The notes: generated by a model not told the origin, from the letters alone. A stretch of 33,456 nt of DNA from UBA1412 sp964609795 (GCA_964609795.1 CAZSTC010000023.1:1-33456); one strand, 5' to 3'; positions 24,328 through 33,309 are shown, counted from the stretch's first letter. Numbers and translations are program-made.

Positions 24328-26136
24328 ATGAAAGAAACCGATCAACATTGTTCAAATCACCCAAATCCGACAATCAAGGGGTGTGACCTTTTAGTCCTGA
24401 GTTTGGAGCGCGAAGGGGTGGAAACTGTTTTTGCATACCCAGGAGGAGCCAGTCTGGATCTCCACCAAGCCATGGCCCGTCGAGGAACTCTGCGAGTCGT
24501 GCTGCCGCGGCACGAACAAGGTGGCATTTTTGCGGCCGATGGATATGCCAGAGCTACTGGAAAAGTCGGTGTTTGTATGACAACCAGCGGTCCCGGTGCG
24601 ACCAACCTGGTTACAGGGGTTGCTAACGCTTTTGCTGATTCTATTCCTCTTGTGGTGATCACTGGCCAGGTGAACATGCAACTCATTGGGAGAAATGCTT
24701 TTCAGGAAACTGACATATTTGGGGTTACGCTACCCATTTGTAAATACAGTTATCTGATTACAGATGTGAAGGATATCCCGAGGGTGGTAAAAGAGGCCTT
24801 TTACATAGCTTCTACGGGGCGTCCGGGGCCTGTTATAGTGGATATTCCAAAAAATATTCAACAAACCCTTACTCAATTGCCTGAAGACTGGTCTGCACCG
24901 GTGAGCCTTCGCAGTTACAAGCCGGATAGGAAGGCTACTGACGAGCAATTGCAGAAAGTATTGGAGTTGATCGAACATTCCAAAGAACCACTTCTTTACG
25001 TGGGAGGGGGAGTCATCAGCAGTAATGGGAGCGACGATCTGCGCAAGTTTGTGAAGCTGACCCAAATTCCGGTGACGACAACCCTTATGGGTAAAGGTTC
25101 CTTTCCTGAGAATGATCCTCTCTCTCTCCAGATGCTCGGGATGCATGGAACGGCTTATGCCAACTGGGCTACGAGGGAGACTGATTTGCTTTTAGCTTTC
25201 GGCTGTCGCTTTGATGATCGAGTCACAGGTAATGTAAAGGCATTTGCCTCGAATTCAAAAATTGTCCATATCGATATAGATTCTTCGGAGTTGAATAAGA
25301 ATAAAAGGGCTGACTACCCGATTGAGGGCAATATTTGTGATGCTTTGGCTCGGATGAATCAAATGCTTGAAAAGAAACCTCTAAAGGCTGATTTTTCAGC
25401 TTGGCACAAGAAGATATGTGAATGGAAAAAGAAAGCACCTCTCACTTGGAATGCTGGTTCAAAAGTTTCCAAGTCTGAACATATCCGCAATTTTCACCAG
25501 GATAAATATGAAGAGGTTATCATGCCTCAAGAGGTCATTCACCTTTTGAATCAACTTGTTCCCGACGACGCTATTATTGTGACGGGTGTGGGACAACATC
25601 AAATGTGGACAGCTCTGTTTTATCAATTTAGAAACCCGAGAACTTTTCTGACTTCTGCGGGATTGGGCTCCATGGGGTATGGTTACCCGGCCGCTTTAGG
25701 TGCAAAAATAGGATGCCCTGATAAGCAGGTAGTTAACATAGACGGGGATGGTTCCTTCCAAATGAATATCCAGGAGCTAGCCACCGCAAAAATGGAAAAA
25801 ATTGCAGCCAAACTGATTATTCTTAATAATCAATATCTTGGGATGGTAGCTCAATGGGAGGACCTTTTTTACCACGGGCTGCATGCGAACACATTCATCG
25901 GTGATTATTCAGGGAAAGAAATTCTTTATCCGGATTTCGTTAAAATTGCGGACGGTTATTCAATTAAAGCAGAGCGAGTTGTTTTTAAACGTGATCTGAA
26001 AGCTGCTTTGCAAAGGATGCTTGATTCAGAAGAGCCTTATATTTTGGATGTTGTTGTTCCTAACACGGCTCATGTGCTTCCCTTTATTAAGTCGTCTGGT
26101 ACAGTAGATGACATGGTGTTGGACACGAGAGAATAG
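24328..26136 (+). CDS. ilvB: Acetolactate synthase, large (catalytic) subunit
   Basis: A ThDP- and FAD-dependent enzyme of 602 residues that makes acetolactate from pyruvate (or acetohydroxybutyrate with 2-oxobutyrate), the first common step to Val, Leu and Ile. Visible: FAYPGGASLDLHQA with RHEQGG (catalytic Glu63), GPGATNLVTG, FQETDIFG, the ThDP/Mg motif GDGSF (473-477) to NNQY, and GMVAQWEDLFY. The regulatory subunit ilvN is not next to it; purD follows seven bases after the stop. The ATG at 24328 has no Shine-Dalgarno, in contrast with the leader ORF upstream. Expression is probably set by the 5' leader (inference). Confidence 0.95.
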   Translation: MKETDQHCSNHPNPTIKGCDLLVLSLEREGVETVFAYPGGASLDLHQAMARRGTLRVVLPRHEQGGIFAADGYARATGKVGVCMTTSGPGATNLVTGVANAFADSIPLVVITGQVNMQLIGRNAFQETDIFGVTLPICKYSYLITDVKDIPRVVKEAFYIASTGRPGPVIVDIPKNIQQTLTQLPEDWSAPVSLRSYKPDRKATDEQLQKVLELIEHSKEPLLYVGGGVISSNGSDDLRKFVKLTQIPVTTTLMGKGSFPENDPLSLQMLGMHGTAYANWATRETDLLLAFGCRFDDRVTGNVKAFASNSKIVHIDIDSSELNKNKRADYPIEGNICDALARMNQMLEKKPLKADFSAWHKKICEWKKKAPLTWNAGSKVSKSEHIRNFHQDKYEEVIMPQEVIHLLNQLVPDDAIIVTGVGQHQMWTALFYQFRNPRTFLTSAGLGSMGYGYPAALGAKIGCPDKQVVNIDGDGSFQMNIQELATAKMEKIAAKLIILNNQYLGMVAQWEDLFYHGLHANTFIGDYSGKEILYPDFVKIADGYSIKAERVVFKRDLKAALQRMLDSEEPYILDVVVPNTAHVLPFIKSSGTVDDMVLDTRE

Positions 26137-26143
26137 CTGATAA

Positions 26144-27445
26144 ATGAAAATACTGGTTGTTGGATCAGGTGGGAGAGAGCATGCTCTAGTTTGGAAGTTG
26201 GCTCAATCGCAACACACTACCAAGATGTGGTGTTTGCCGGGGAATGCGGGTATTGCTCAGGAAAAACTCTCTTCCAATGGAGAAGGTGTTGAATGTATTC
26301 AAATTTCTCCTGAAGACCTGCCGGCCCTTCTTAACTTTGCTAAGGCCCAACGACCAGACCTTACTGTTGTAAGTTCCGATAATCCTTTAGGGATGGGAAT
26401 TGTAGACCTGTTTCAAAAAGAAGGGTTGGTTATATGGGGGCCCAATAAAAGGGCTGCGCAGTTTGAGTCCTCTAAAGCTTTTTCCCAGCAATTCATGGAG
26501 CGCTATGGGGTTCCTACGGCTGCTTCAGGCGTTTTTTCCTCCTTTCGGGAAGCCATGGACTTTGCGAAATCTCTTCATGGCAGATGTGCTGTGAAGGTGG
26601 ATGGTTTAGCATTGGGAAAGGGTGTTTTCGTCTGCAATAACATGGAAGAAGCGGAGAATGGGATTAAAACCATTCTTCAGGAGAATGCTTTTGGAGAAGC
26701 TGGAGCGCGCGTTGTTATTCAAGAGTATTTGGATGGAATTGAAATATCTCTTCATGCCCTTTGTGACGGGAACACTTGGAAACTTTTCCCAACTTCTCAG
26801 GACCACAAACGAATTTATGCCAATGATCTTGGGCCGAATACAGGGGGCATGGGTGCTTATTCTCCGACGCCTTTTCTTTCTGAAGAAGAATTTCAGAAAG
26901 TTGCCATATCTGTTCTTGAGCCTTGGTTTGCCGGTTGTAAAGCCGAGGGAATTGATTACCGGGGTATTCTTTACCCAGGGGTCATGTTGACAAAGTCGGG
27001 CCCAAAAGTTCTCGAGTTTAATGCAAGGTTTGGAGATCCGGAAACTCAAGTTTATTTACCTCGCTTAAAGAATGATCTCGTTGAGCTTCTTATGGCCAGT
27101 GTGGAGGGTAACCTGCGTCAAATTTCTCTGGAGTTTTCTAATTCGACGACTGTCTGCGTCGTTCTTGCATCTCAAGGGTATCCCGGTAAGTATACTGCTA
27201 ATAAAAAAATCGCTGGTCTGGATATTGTTTCCTCCCTTCCATGCACCAAAGTTTTCCATTCCGGAACAAAGCTTGCAGAGGATGCTATTCTCACACACGG
27301 AGGACGCGTTTTAGGTGTTACGGCTTGGGGTGATACCCTTAGAGAGGCTCATAGAAGAGCTTATATGGCGGTGGAGCAGATTCATTTCGATGGCGTTTAC
27401 TATCGACCTGATATTGCTCAAAAGGCATTTGTGGATAACCGATAA
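26144..27445 (+). CDS. purD: Phosphoribosylamine–glycine ligase (GAR synthetase)
   Basis: An ATP-grasp ligase of 433 residues, close to the family norm (~430), catalysing the second step of purine synthesis. Motifs: MKILVVGSGGREHALVWKL at the N-terminus, KVDGLALGKGVFV, DLGPNTGGMGAYSPTP, and EFNARFGDPETQV with metal-binding Glu and Asn. It starts seven bases after ilvB and is followed by the S41-like gene after 19 bases, so the three are likely co-transcribed. PurN, acting next in the pathway, is encoded far away at 12015 on the other strand. Confidence 0.96.
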   Translation: MKILVVGSGGREHALVWKLAQSQHTTKMWCLPGNAGIAQEKLSSNGEGVECIQISPEDLPALLNFAKAQRPDLTVVSSDNPLGMGIVDLFQKEGLVIWGPNKRAAQFESSKAFSQQFMERYGVPTAASGVFSSFREAMDFAKSLHGRCAVKVDGLALGKGVFVCNNMEEAENGIKTILQENAFGEAGARVVIQEYLDGIEISLHALCDGNTWKLFPTSQDHKRIYANDLGPNTGGMGAYSPTPFLSEEEFQKVAISVLEPWFAGCKAEGIDYRGILYPGVMLTKSGPKVLEFNARFGDPETQVYLPRLKNDLVELLMASVEGNLRQISLEFSNSTTVCVVLASQGYPGKYTANKKIAGLDIVSSLPCTKVFHSGTKLAEDAILTHGGRVLGVTAWGDTLREAHRRAYMAVEQIHFDGVYYRPDIAQKAFVDNR

Positions 27446-27464
27446 ACTAAGAGATAAAAACATC

Positions 27465-28541
27465 GTGAAACTAATTAAATTTTTTTCCCTCACAGTGGGC
27501 GTTTGCGTGTTGTCATTCAGAATAGCTGCCTTTGCCCAAACAGCGACAGAGCCTGATTTGAAAGTTTTCAATGAAGCTCTAAGACTGATCCATTCTCATA
27601 TGATCGGTTTGGATAAAGAAGGAACTCTTGACCAAAAGGCTCTTCAGGGTTTGGTTGATCATCTGTCACCTGCAGTGCAATTGTTTAATACAGAATTAGA
27701 AAAGAAAGGAAATTCTGAATTATTAAATGATAATTTTTTATGCAAAACGCACCTTTTTGATTCTCACTATTTATCGATCAGGCTGGGTAGAATTACCGCA
27801 GATACTCCGCAAGCATTTCTTTCTGAGTTCAGCAAAATTTCCCAGTCTGCCGAGCTGAAGGGGATTGTTTTAGATTTGCGTAATTCTGTGGGGGAGGATT
27901 ATAAATCAGCCGCTGCCATAGCTTCTTCTTTTATTCCTTCAGGTCAGGCACCTCAAGCTTTTACAATTAATAATCAGGACTATTCAGCAAGTCCTAATTC
28001 TGCAGACGATGAATCAAAAAAAATTTCAGCACTTCCTTACATTCTTCTGACCAATGGAAAAACTTCCGGTGCAGCCGAAGTCTTGGCGGTGATTTTGCGA
28101 AAAACAGGGCAAACCCTTCTGATCGGGGCTCGCACTGCGGGGCAAACAATTTCTTTCAAAGATTTCAAACTTTCTAACGGTCAGCTAATGCGGATAGCGG
28201 TAGATTCTGTGCATTTCCAGGATGGTTCGTGGATGCTGCCGGGAGGCATCTCTCCGGATGTAAATGTGTTTCTTTCTGAGGCAGATGAACAAGCTTATAT
28301 AGAGGACCCCTTTACTAGCCGTCGTCCCGTTTATGTCAGTGAATCTGTAGTGTCCAGTAATAGAGTTGCGGTTCGGATTAATGAAGCGGAGCTTGTGAAA
28401 ATGCAAAGTAATGGAACTCAGACGGATCTTGGGCAGACACAAAAAACTGGAGAATCTTTACAGCCAACACTTAATGATCCAGTTTTAGCCAGGGCTATCG
28501 ATATTCTTAAAACACTCCCTTTTTTGGAGAAGAGTAAATAA
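27465..28541 (+). CDS. Secreted S41-peptidase-like protein, apparently lacking the catalytic dyad
   Basis: From GTG 27465 the protein has 358 residues and a signal peptide (VKLIKFFSLTVGVCVLSF, then AAFAQ). An upstream in-frame start at 27315 would overlap purD by 131 bases and spoil the signal. The core resembles C-terminal processing proteases: LKGIVLDLRNSVGED, then ILLTNGKTSGAAEVLAVIL, GARTAGQT and GGISPDVNV. In Ctp/Prc proteins the Ser is three residues before the Glu in SASxSE and the Lys is 25 residues later; the equivalent positions here are Gly202 and Gln227. No PDZ domain is obvious. It may be a non-catalytic periplasmic binding or adaptor protein, or use a shifted serine (Ser201). 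Confidence 0.75.
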   Translation: MKLIKFFSLTVGVCVLSFRIAAFAQTATEPDLKVFNEALRLIHSHMIGLDKEGTLDQKALQGLVDHLSPAVQLFNTELEKKGNSELLNDNFLCKTHLFDSHYLSIRLGRITADTPQAFLSEFSKISQSAELKGIVLDLRNSVGEDYKSAAAIASSFIPSGQAPQAFTINNQDYSASPNSADDESKKISALPYILLTNGKTSGAAEVLAVILRKTGQTLLIGARTAGQTISFKDFKLSNGQLMRIAVDSVHFQDGSWMLPGGISPDVNVFLSEADEQAYIEDPFTSRRPVYVSESVVSSNRVAVRINEAELVKMQSNGTQTDLGQTQKTGESLQPTLNDPVLARAIDILKTLPFLEKSK

Positions 28542-28555
28542 CACCTTCAGGGTGT
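28541..28555. terminator. Short hairpin between convergent genes
   Basis: ACACC (28541-28545) pairs with GGTGT (28551-28555) and exactly fills the 15-base gap between the S41-like stop and the sensor kinase stop. There is no U-run on either side, so termination is uncertain. Confidence 0.3.
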
Positions 28556-28556
28556 C

Positions 28557-29960
28557 TTATGAGGCAGAGGCTGGTAAAGCCGAATGAGGGAGTAGAAGAA
28601 TAAATCGGGAGCCTTTTCCCAATTCACTCTCCAATTTAACAGTCCCACCGTGAGCTTCTACCACGGCCCTGACAATACATAATCCCAGCCCTAAGCCTTT
28701 TTGAGATCGGCTGGTATCGCAGCGATAAAGACGTTGCCAAATCTTTGTCTGTTCGCTGGGGGAGATTCCGATACCATTATCTGCAACATAAAAAGCCAAA
28801 TGCTCAGGAGTGTTCTCCATCCCTATGGATACAGTTCCTCCCTGTTCAGTATATTTTATTGCATTATCTACTAGGTTAACCAGAACCTGCCCTAGGCGAG
28901 TCTGATCTGCGTAGATTTGCAGATCAAAAAGAGACTCTGTTTTAAGCTGGATTTTTGCATCTTCGGCAACGAGCTCGTAAAGGTCCATTACTCGCAAGAG
29001 AAGTACTTTTGCATTAAAGACGCTTTTATGTAATTTCAGCATCCCAGCCTCAGCCTCGGATACATCCATTAGGACTTTTAAAATGGTGAGGACACGATCG
29101 CTCTCCTCCAAGCCATCAGCTAGGGCTTCTTTCATTTTTTGGATATCTTCCCCGGAGGATTGTAGCCCGGTTTCCATTGATGCACGAAGACGCGTCATCG
29201 GGGTGCGCAGATCATGTGCTACGTTGTCCAGCGCCTCACGCATCCCGCGAATCAAACTTTGATTACGATCCAGCATAGTGTTAAAAAGATGGGCCAGATT
29301 GTCTAGTTCATCTCTTCGTTTATGCGAGGGGACCCGGTCATCAAGGTTGCCAGTGGATATAATATTTTGTGCGATTTCGGTCATTCGCCGAATAGGTTGG
29401 AGCGCCCGACGAGTCATATAGGCGCCACCACTGAAAACCAGGAGGGCCGAACCCGCCATTGTCAAAATAAATACATTTCTCATTTGCAGCAGAAGCCGTA
29501 CAGAGTCATTCACGCTTTTACCCACTTGAATTTGTCGTCCGTCCGCGAGCCGATTTTCAATGAATATCCATGCTTCCCGAGGTCGTTGGCTGGTTTTTAG
29601 GTTTGTATTGGAAGTCACTTGAAGGGGGGGAGGGGTAGTGAAAAGATTGGGATCGCTGTGAAAAAGGATATTCATTTTTTCATCTATAATTCGGATGAAA
29701 AAACTTTCTTGTTCGAGGGAAGAGGCTGCACAAAAACGCTGATTCAAACGCTGGATTCCACCGCCTTCGTACCAATCTTTATACTCAAGTAATCTTTGTC
29801 TGAGTGCTTGTTCGTCGCGGGCTTTTACATAGTCATAGAGATTTTTATAGGCGACATAAAAGAGAATCGAAGCTGATAAAATAAAAAATAATGTATACTG
29901 AAGGTTAAGCTCGAAGGCGAAATTTCGTTTGGGCTTATCTTGGGTGTGATTTGGACTCAT
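28557..29960 (-). CDS. Sensor histidine kinase (HAMP–HisKA–HATPase)
   Basis: A 467-residue membrane sensor. Transmembrane segments are at about 21-38 and 163-182, bracketing a ~125-residue periplasmic domain with no recognised fold. HAMP follows (~183-235), then HisKA with His249 in DNVAHDLRTPMTRL, and HATPase with NLVDNAIKYTEQGG (N box), DNGIGISPSEQ (G1) and KGLGLGLCIV (G2). The architecture matches CusS/BaeS-like kinases paired with OmpR regulators, some of which sense metals or envelope stress. It is 50 bases downstream of its response regulator and is the last gene of the five-gene minus-strand run. Confidence 0.94.
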   Translation of the reverse strand: MSPNHTQDKPKRNFAFELNLQYTLFFILSASILFYVAYKNLYDYVKARDEQALRQRLLEYKDWYEGGGIQRLNQRFCAASSLEQESFFIRIIDEKMNILFHSDPNLFTTPPPLQVTSNTNLKTSQRPREAWIFIENRLADGRQIQVGKSVNDSVRLLLQMRNVFILTMAGSALLVFSGGAYMTRRALQPIRRMTEIAQNIISTGNLDDRVPSHKRRDELDNLAHLFNTMLDRNQSLIRGMREALDNVAHDLRTPMTRLRASMETGLQSSGEDIQKMKEALADGLEESDRVLTILKVLMDVSEAEAGMLKLHKSVFNAKVLLLRVMDLYELVAEDAKIQLKTESLFDLQIYADQTRLGQVLVNLVDNAIKYTEQGGTVSIGMENTPEHLAFYVADNGIGISPSEQTKIWQRLYRCDTSRSQKGLGLGLCIVRAVVEAHGGTVKLESELGKGSRFILLLPHSALPASAS

Positions 29961-30010
29961 CGGTGGTTTGGAGTTTAAACCCTACATTAAGCGGGGAGGT
30001 GGGTATAATA

Positions 30011-30688
30011 TTATTTCAGGACATATCCCATTCCCCTTAATGTGTGAATTAGGGATGATTTAAAACCTTTATCAATTTTGTTACGAAGGCGGCATACCAA
30101 TACATCTACCACATTAGTTTGAGGATCAAAATTATAATCCCAGACATGTTCGAGGATAAGCGTCTTTGTAACACAGCGGCCTGCGTTCCTTAAAAGGTAT
30201 TCGAGGAGAGTAAATTCTCGAGCTTGAAGCTCGATTTTCTGTCCTGCTCTATGAACTTCTCTGGTTAAAAGGTTAAGTGTTATATCTCCGTGGGAAAGTA
30301 TTGTAGGCTCAGACGGTGTTGCTGCGACCGTTGCGCGGCGGATAAGAGCTTGAATACGTGCGGTAAGTTCGCTGATAGCAAAAGGTTTTCCAAGGTAATC
30401 GTCTCCACCCGCTTGGAGACCGGCTATCCGGTCTTCGACGGAAGATTTTGCACTTAAGAAAATAACAGGGACCGACTTGTTTTTGGCTCTCAGCTCCTGG
30501 ATGACTTTTAGTCCATCGCGACCCGGAAGCATAATATCGGCTACAATTGCATCGTACTGACCTTCCTCAGCTAACACCTGCCCAGTCAATCCATCAGTAG
30601 CGGTGTCAACCACATACCCGTTCTCCTTCAATCCCCTTGCAATAAAGGAGGAAATTTTTTCATCATCTTCTATGACCAAAATTTTCAT
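30011..30688 (-). CDS. OmpR/PhoB-type response regulator
   Basis: A 225-residue protein with a receiver domain (acidic pocket Asp8/Asp9, phospho-acceptor Asp51 in IVADIMLPGRDG, Ser79 and Lys81 in FLSAKSS) and a C-terminal winged helix (LEHVWDYNFDPQTNVVDVLV, then HTLRGMGYVL). The C-terminal pattern resembles CusR/copper-type regulators, but the ligand of the system is not known. It starts nine bases after the glycosidase-like lipoprotein gene and is followed by the sensor kinase. Confidence 0.95.
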   Translation of the reverse strand: MKILVIEDDEKISSFIARGLKENGYVVDTATDGLTGQVLAEEGQYDAIVADIMLPGRDGLKVIQELRAKNKSVPVIFLSAKSSVEDRIAGLQAGGDDYLGKPFAISELTARIQALIRRATVAATPSEPTILSHGDITLNLLTREVHRAGQKIELQAREFTLLEYLLRNAGRCVTKTLILEHVWDYNFDPQTNVVDVLVCRLRNKIDKGFKSSLIHTLRGMGYVLK

Positions 30689-30697
30689 AGTCTTAAG

Positions 30698-31897
30698 TTA
30701 GTATAATAGAAGAGGCCCGTATATGCGAGTCTGGAAAGGATCAAGTTTTTCAGTTATAGAGCCATCTCGTGATTCAGAGAGAAAATTTGCCATGTCAGGC
30801 ACATTTCGAGAAAGAACTAATCCATTGCGGATGCCAGACAGCGAAATTTTGAAATCGATAAATTGGCCTGTAGTGTTTACACAGATAATGTATTCCCCAG
30901 CAGCCAAGTGCTCGTTCCCTTTTTTAACGATAAGTTTTGCAGAAAGAATCGAGGGCTCATAGACCTCATTGAAGCTTTGTTCTGGATTTAGATATTTGAT
31001 TTTTTTCTCCCACCAATTATGCTCCGCTGAAAAAAGTGGCTCAAAAAGACGAATTTCTGACACAACCTTCTGAAGGTCATCCCATTGTTGGGGATGATTT
31101 TTCATTTTCCAACCGCTGTCGTCGTAACAGTAATAAAAAATTCCGGTAGCTCCCAAAGCAAGGGAGCACCAGGTCATATTTCGTATTTCTTCAAGTGTGG
31201 GAGGGCGAGTGTTTTTGCCCTCGGCTTCAAATACTCCTGGATAGTAGCTCCAATCAAACACTTGAATCACTGCGATTAAAGGTTTTTCTGGTCCGGCTGC
31301 ATAACGAGCCAATCGCAGATGTTTGCTGAAGGTTTCAACAGGTTGCCAGCCAATCGGGTATCTATCGAGCATCATGATGTCGGGTATACCGGCATAGTCA
31401 AAAGTTTCATAGCCCTTAAACATAACCAGGGTAGTGGGCTTTTTAATGGATTTAGCTTTTAAATAATTATTAAGGTGTTGGACATCAGCGGGATCAGTTT
31501 TGCTCATGTCCGGCTCATCTATGAGATACCAAGCATAAAGAGCTGGGTGTTTATCAGCCTTTCGGACGGTGTTCCAAACGCGATTTGTATCGAAGTTCTG
31601 GCGTGCCTGTAATCCCGGGGGGGCGATAACTTGAAGGCCAGCAGAATGAGCTGCATCCAAATTAGCTAGGTTGGCTGAGCTAACAATGTGGCTAAAACCA
31701 ATATCACGAAGCATCGCATAGTTGGTGGAATTTCCGGGGGCGTAAATGCCAACCAGATACTCATTGCGGTTGCTCGGTGCGAATTTGCATCCGGCTCCAT
31801 ACAAGAGAAAAATGAATAAGAGAGCAATTAAGGCGAGAGGCTTGAGCCATTTTGAAATACGTCTTATACTTCTGAGTTGGTCATTTTCCCTAACCAT
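30698..31897 (-). CDS. Putative glycoside-hydrolase-like lipoprotein (TIM barrel)
   Basis: A 399-residue protein with a basic N-terminus, a hydrophobic segment LALIALLFIFLL and YGAGC, a lipobox-like site (Cys37) with a non-standard glycine at -3. The domain from ~45 looks like a β/α barrel of the glycosidase kind: LRDIGFSHIV, AGLQVIAPPG, then ALYAWYLIDEPDM with Glu128 after the fourth-strand position (general acid/base candidate), DIMMLDRYP, and LALGATGIFYYCYDD. A C-terminal β-sandwich (~320-395) follows. The substrate is unknown and the catalytic nucleophile is not clear. Its start overlaps the cutA end by 34 bases, so translation is coupled. Confidence 0.6.
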   Translation of the reverse strand: MVRENDQLRSIRRISKWLKPLALIALLFIFLLYGAGCKFAPSNRNEYLVGIYAPGNSTNYAMLRDIGFSHIVSSANLANLDAAHSAGLQVIAPPGLQARQNFDTNRVWNTVRKADKHPALYAWYLIDEPDMSKTDPADVQHLNNYLKAKSIKKPTTLVMFKGYETFDYAGIPDIMMLDRYPIGWQPVETFSKHLRLARYAAGPEKPLIAVIQVFDWSYYPGVFEAEGKNTRPPTLEEIRNMTWCSLALGATGIFYYCYDDSGWKMKNHPQQWDDLQKVVSEIRLFEPLFSAEHNWWEKKIKYLNPEQSFNEVYEPSILSAKLIVKKGNEHLAAGEYIICVNTTGQFIDFKISLSGIRNGLVLSRNVPDMANFLSESRDGSITEKLDPFQTRIYGPLLLY

Positions 31898-32190
31898 TTT
31901 AGATAGGATTCATCGCCTCTCACTATAGGAAAGGCGATAACTTCAGGAACTTCATACGGGTGGTTATTAACAACTGTATTTTTAAACTGCTCCCAGTTTT
32001 TGGAAGGTAGTTTAAAAATCAAAAGCTGTTCGGAGTCAGTTTGAATACTCCCTTTCCACCAGTACTGTGACTGCATAGGGGGAAGTATATTGACGCAGGC
32101 TACGATTCTTTTAGTCAATAGAATATCCGCTAATTTATCAGCTGTAAGTTGATCCGGAACAGTTACAAAAGCTGTCAGATACTCCTCCAT
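31864..32190 (-). CDS. cutA: CutA1-family divalent-ion tolerance protein
   Basis: A 108-residue protein, the usual CutA length, with the family motifs FVTVPDQLTADKLADILL, ACVNILPPMQSQYWWKG and NNHPYEVPEVIAFPI. CutA1 forms very stable trimers and is associated with copper tolerance in E. coli, though its activity remains unclear. It sits three bases after the NahK-like kinase stop and overlaps the lipoprotein gene. A copper-type two-component pair is downstream in the same run, so a metal-related role for the operon is possible (inference). Confidence 0.94.
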   Translation of the reverse strand: MEEYLTAFVTVPDQLTADKLADILLTKRIVACVNILPPMQSQYWWKGSIQTDSEQLLIFKLPSKNWEQFKNTVVNNHPYEVPEVIAFPIVRGDESYLKWLGKMTNSEV

Positions 32191-32193
32191 ATC

Positions 32194-33309
32194 CTAGAGG
32201 GAATCTATAAATTTTTGATACTCCGCTTCTTTGCTTTCAATACTTTCTATAAGCTTTAGTTGTGTGCGGCAGCGGTCCAGATTATGTTGAGCCCTGTGCA
32301 CTCTGAAGTAAGTGTCGCCTAAAAGATAGTCGGTTAAAAAACGAATCCCGATAGTGTAAGTGATCAGTTTTCCGGAAAAAGTCAAAAGAGACTTTTCCTT
32401 GGGTGTCAAGAAGGGGCTGGCACCTTCCACATACCCGCGAGCTAAAGCCTGAAAGAAGGAAGAGCGAATTTTAACCTTGGACAAATCTTGCTCGTCCTCA
32501 AGAGTAGGGCTGGTAGCTGTTCTCACCATATCGCCAAAATCATAAAGAACGGAACCTGGCATAACTGTGTCCAAGTCAACAACACACATAGCTTCATCTG
32601 AATTGTTGTCGAACATCACGTTGTTAAGCTTTGTATCATTATGCGTGATACGTTCGGGGACCGAGCCATCAGCCATAGCGTCCAGGATCACCCCAGCTAT
32701 TTTTTCGCGTTTTTTTATGAATTCAATTTCTCGTTTTGCTGTATCTGCTCGATTAAAGGGGTCTGTATTGACAGCCTGATAAAAAGCTTCCAGACGTCTG
32801 CGAGTATCATGAAAATGGGGGATAGTTTCATGAAGGCGTTCGCCCTTAAGGTCAACAAGATGGTTTTGGAATTGGGCAAAAGCCTTTCCTGCTTGGTAAG
32901 CCTGCTTCTCATTTATGACTGCGTCGTAAGTTCGAGTGTCTTCAATAAAAAAGAAGGTACGCCAGCAATTATTATTAATATCCCTGTAGTATGATTTACC
33001 TTCCCGGGTAGGTACCATAGTTAATGTTCTGCGCGTAACCTCTTTAGTACCTTCCCGGCGAAGAAGATCCCGAATATGCTTTGTAACTCGGGTTGTATTT
33101 TCCATTACATGGTCTGGATTTTTAAAAACATTTGTGTTGATTCGTTGATGGATATAACGAATACGCGTGCCAGCCTGGTAGTAGGTAGCAGTATAAGTTT
33201 CATTAAGATGGCCTATTTTGCATACTTCAGCGTGAAGCAGTTCTCCATAAATTTGAAATTTGTGAGAAATTTCTTCCAGAATTTCTCGATCCGTCCTGAG
33301 CGAATTCAT
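32194..33309 (-). CDS. APH-fold kinase, N-acetylhexosamine 1-kinase (NahK)-like
   Basis: A 371-residue aminoglycoside-phosphotransferase-fold kinase. The catalytic loop is ITHNDTKLNNVMFD (Asp225; Asn230 nearby) and the metal-binding motif is VVDLDTVMPGSVLYDFGDMVRT (Asp245, Asp247). The block DTKLNNVMFD…DLDTVMPG…DFGD is characteristic of NahK-type enzymes, which phosphorylate GlcNAc/GalNAc at C1 in amino-sugar salvage. The sugar cannot be confirmed here. It is the first gene of the minus-strand run; the adjacent lipoprotein may release sugars it uses (inference). Confidence 0.75.
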   Translation of the reverse strand: MNSLRTDREILEEISHKFQIYGELLHAEVCKIGHLNETYTATYYQAGTRIRYIHQRINTNVFKNPDHVMENTTRVTKHIRDLLRREGTKEVTRRTLTMVPTREGKSYYRDINNNCWRTFFFIEDTRTYDAVINEKQAYQAGKAFAQFQNHLVDLKGERLHETIPHFHDTRRRLEAFYQAVNTDPFNRADTAKREIEFIKKREKIAGVILDAMADGSVPERITHNDTKLNNVMFDNNSDEAMCVVDLDTVMPGSVLYDFGDMVRTATSPTLEDEQDLSKVKIRSSFFQALARGYVEGASPFLTPKEKSLLTFSGKLITYTIGIRFLTDYLLGDTYFRVHRAQHNLDRCRTQLKLIESIESKEAEYQKFIDSL

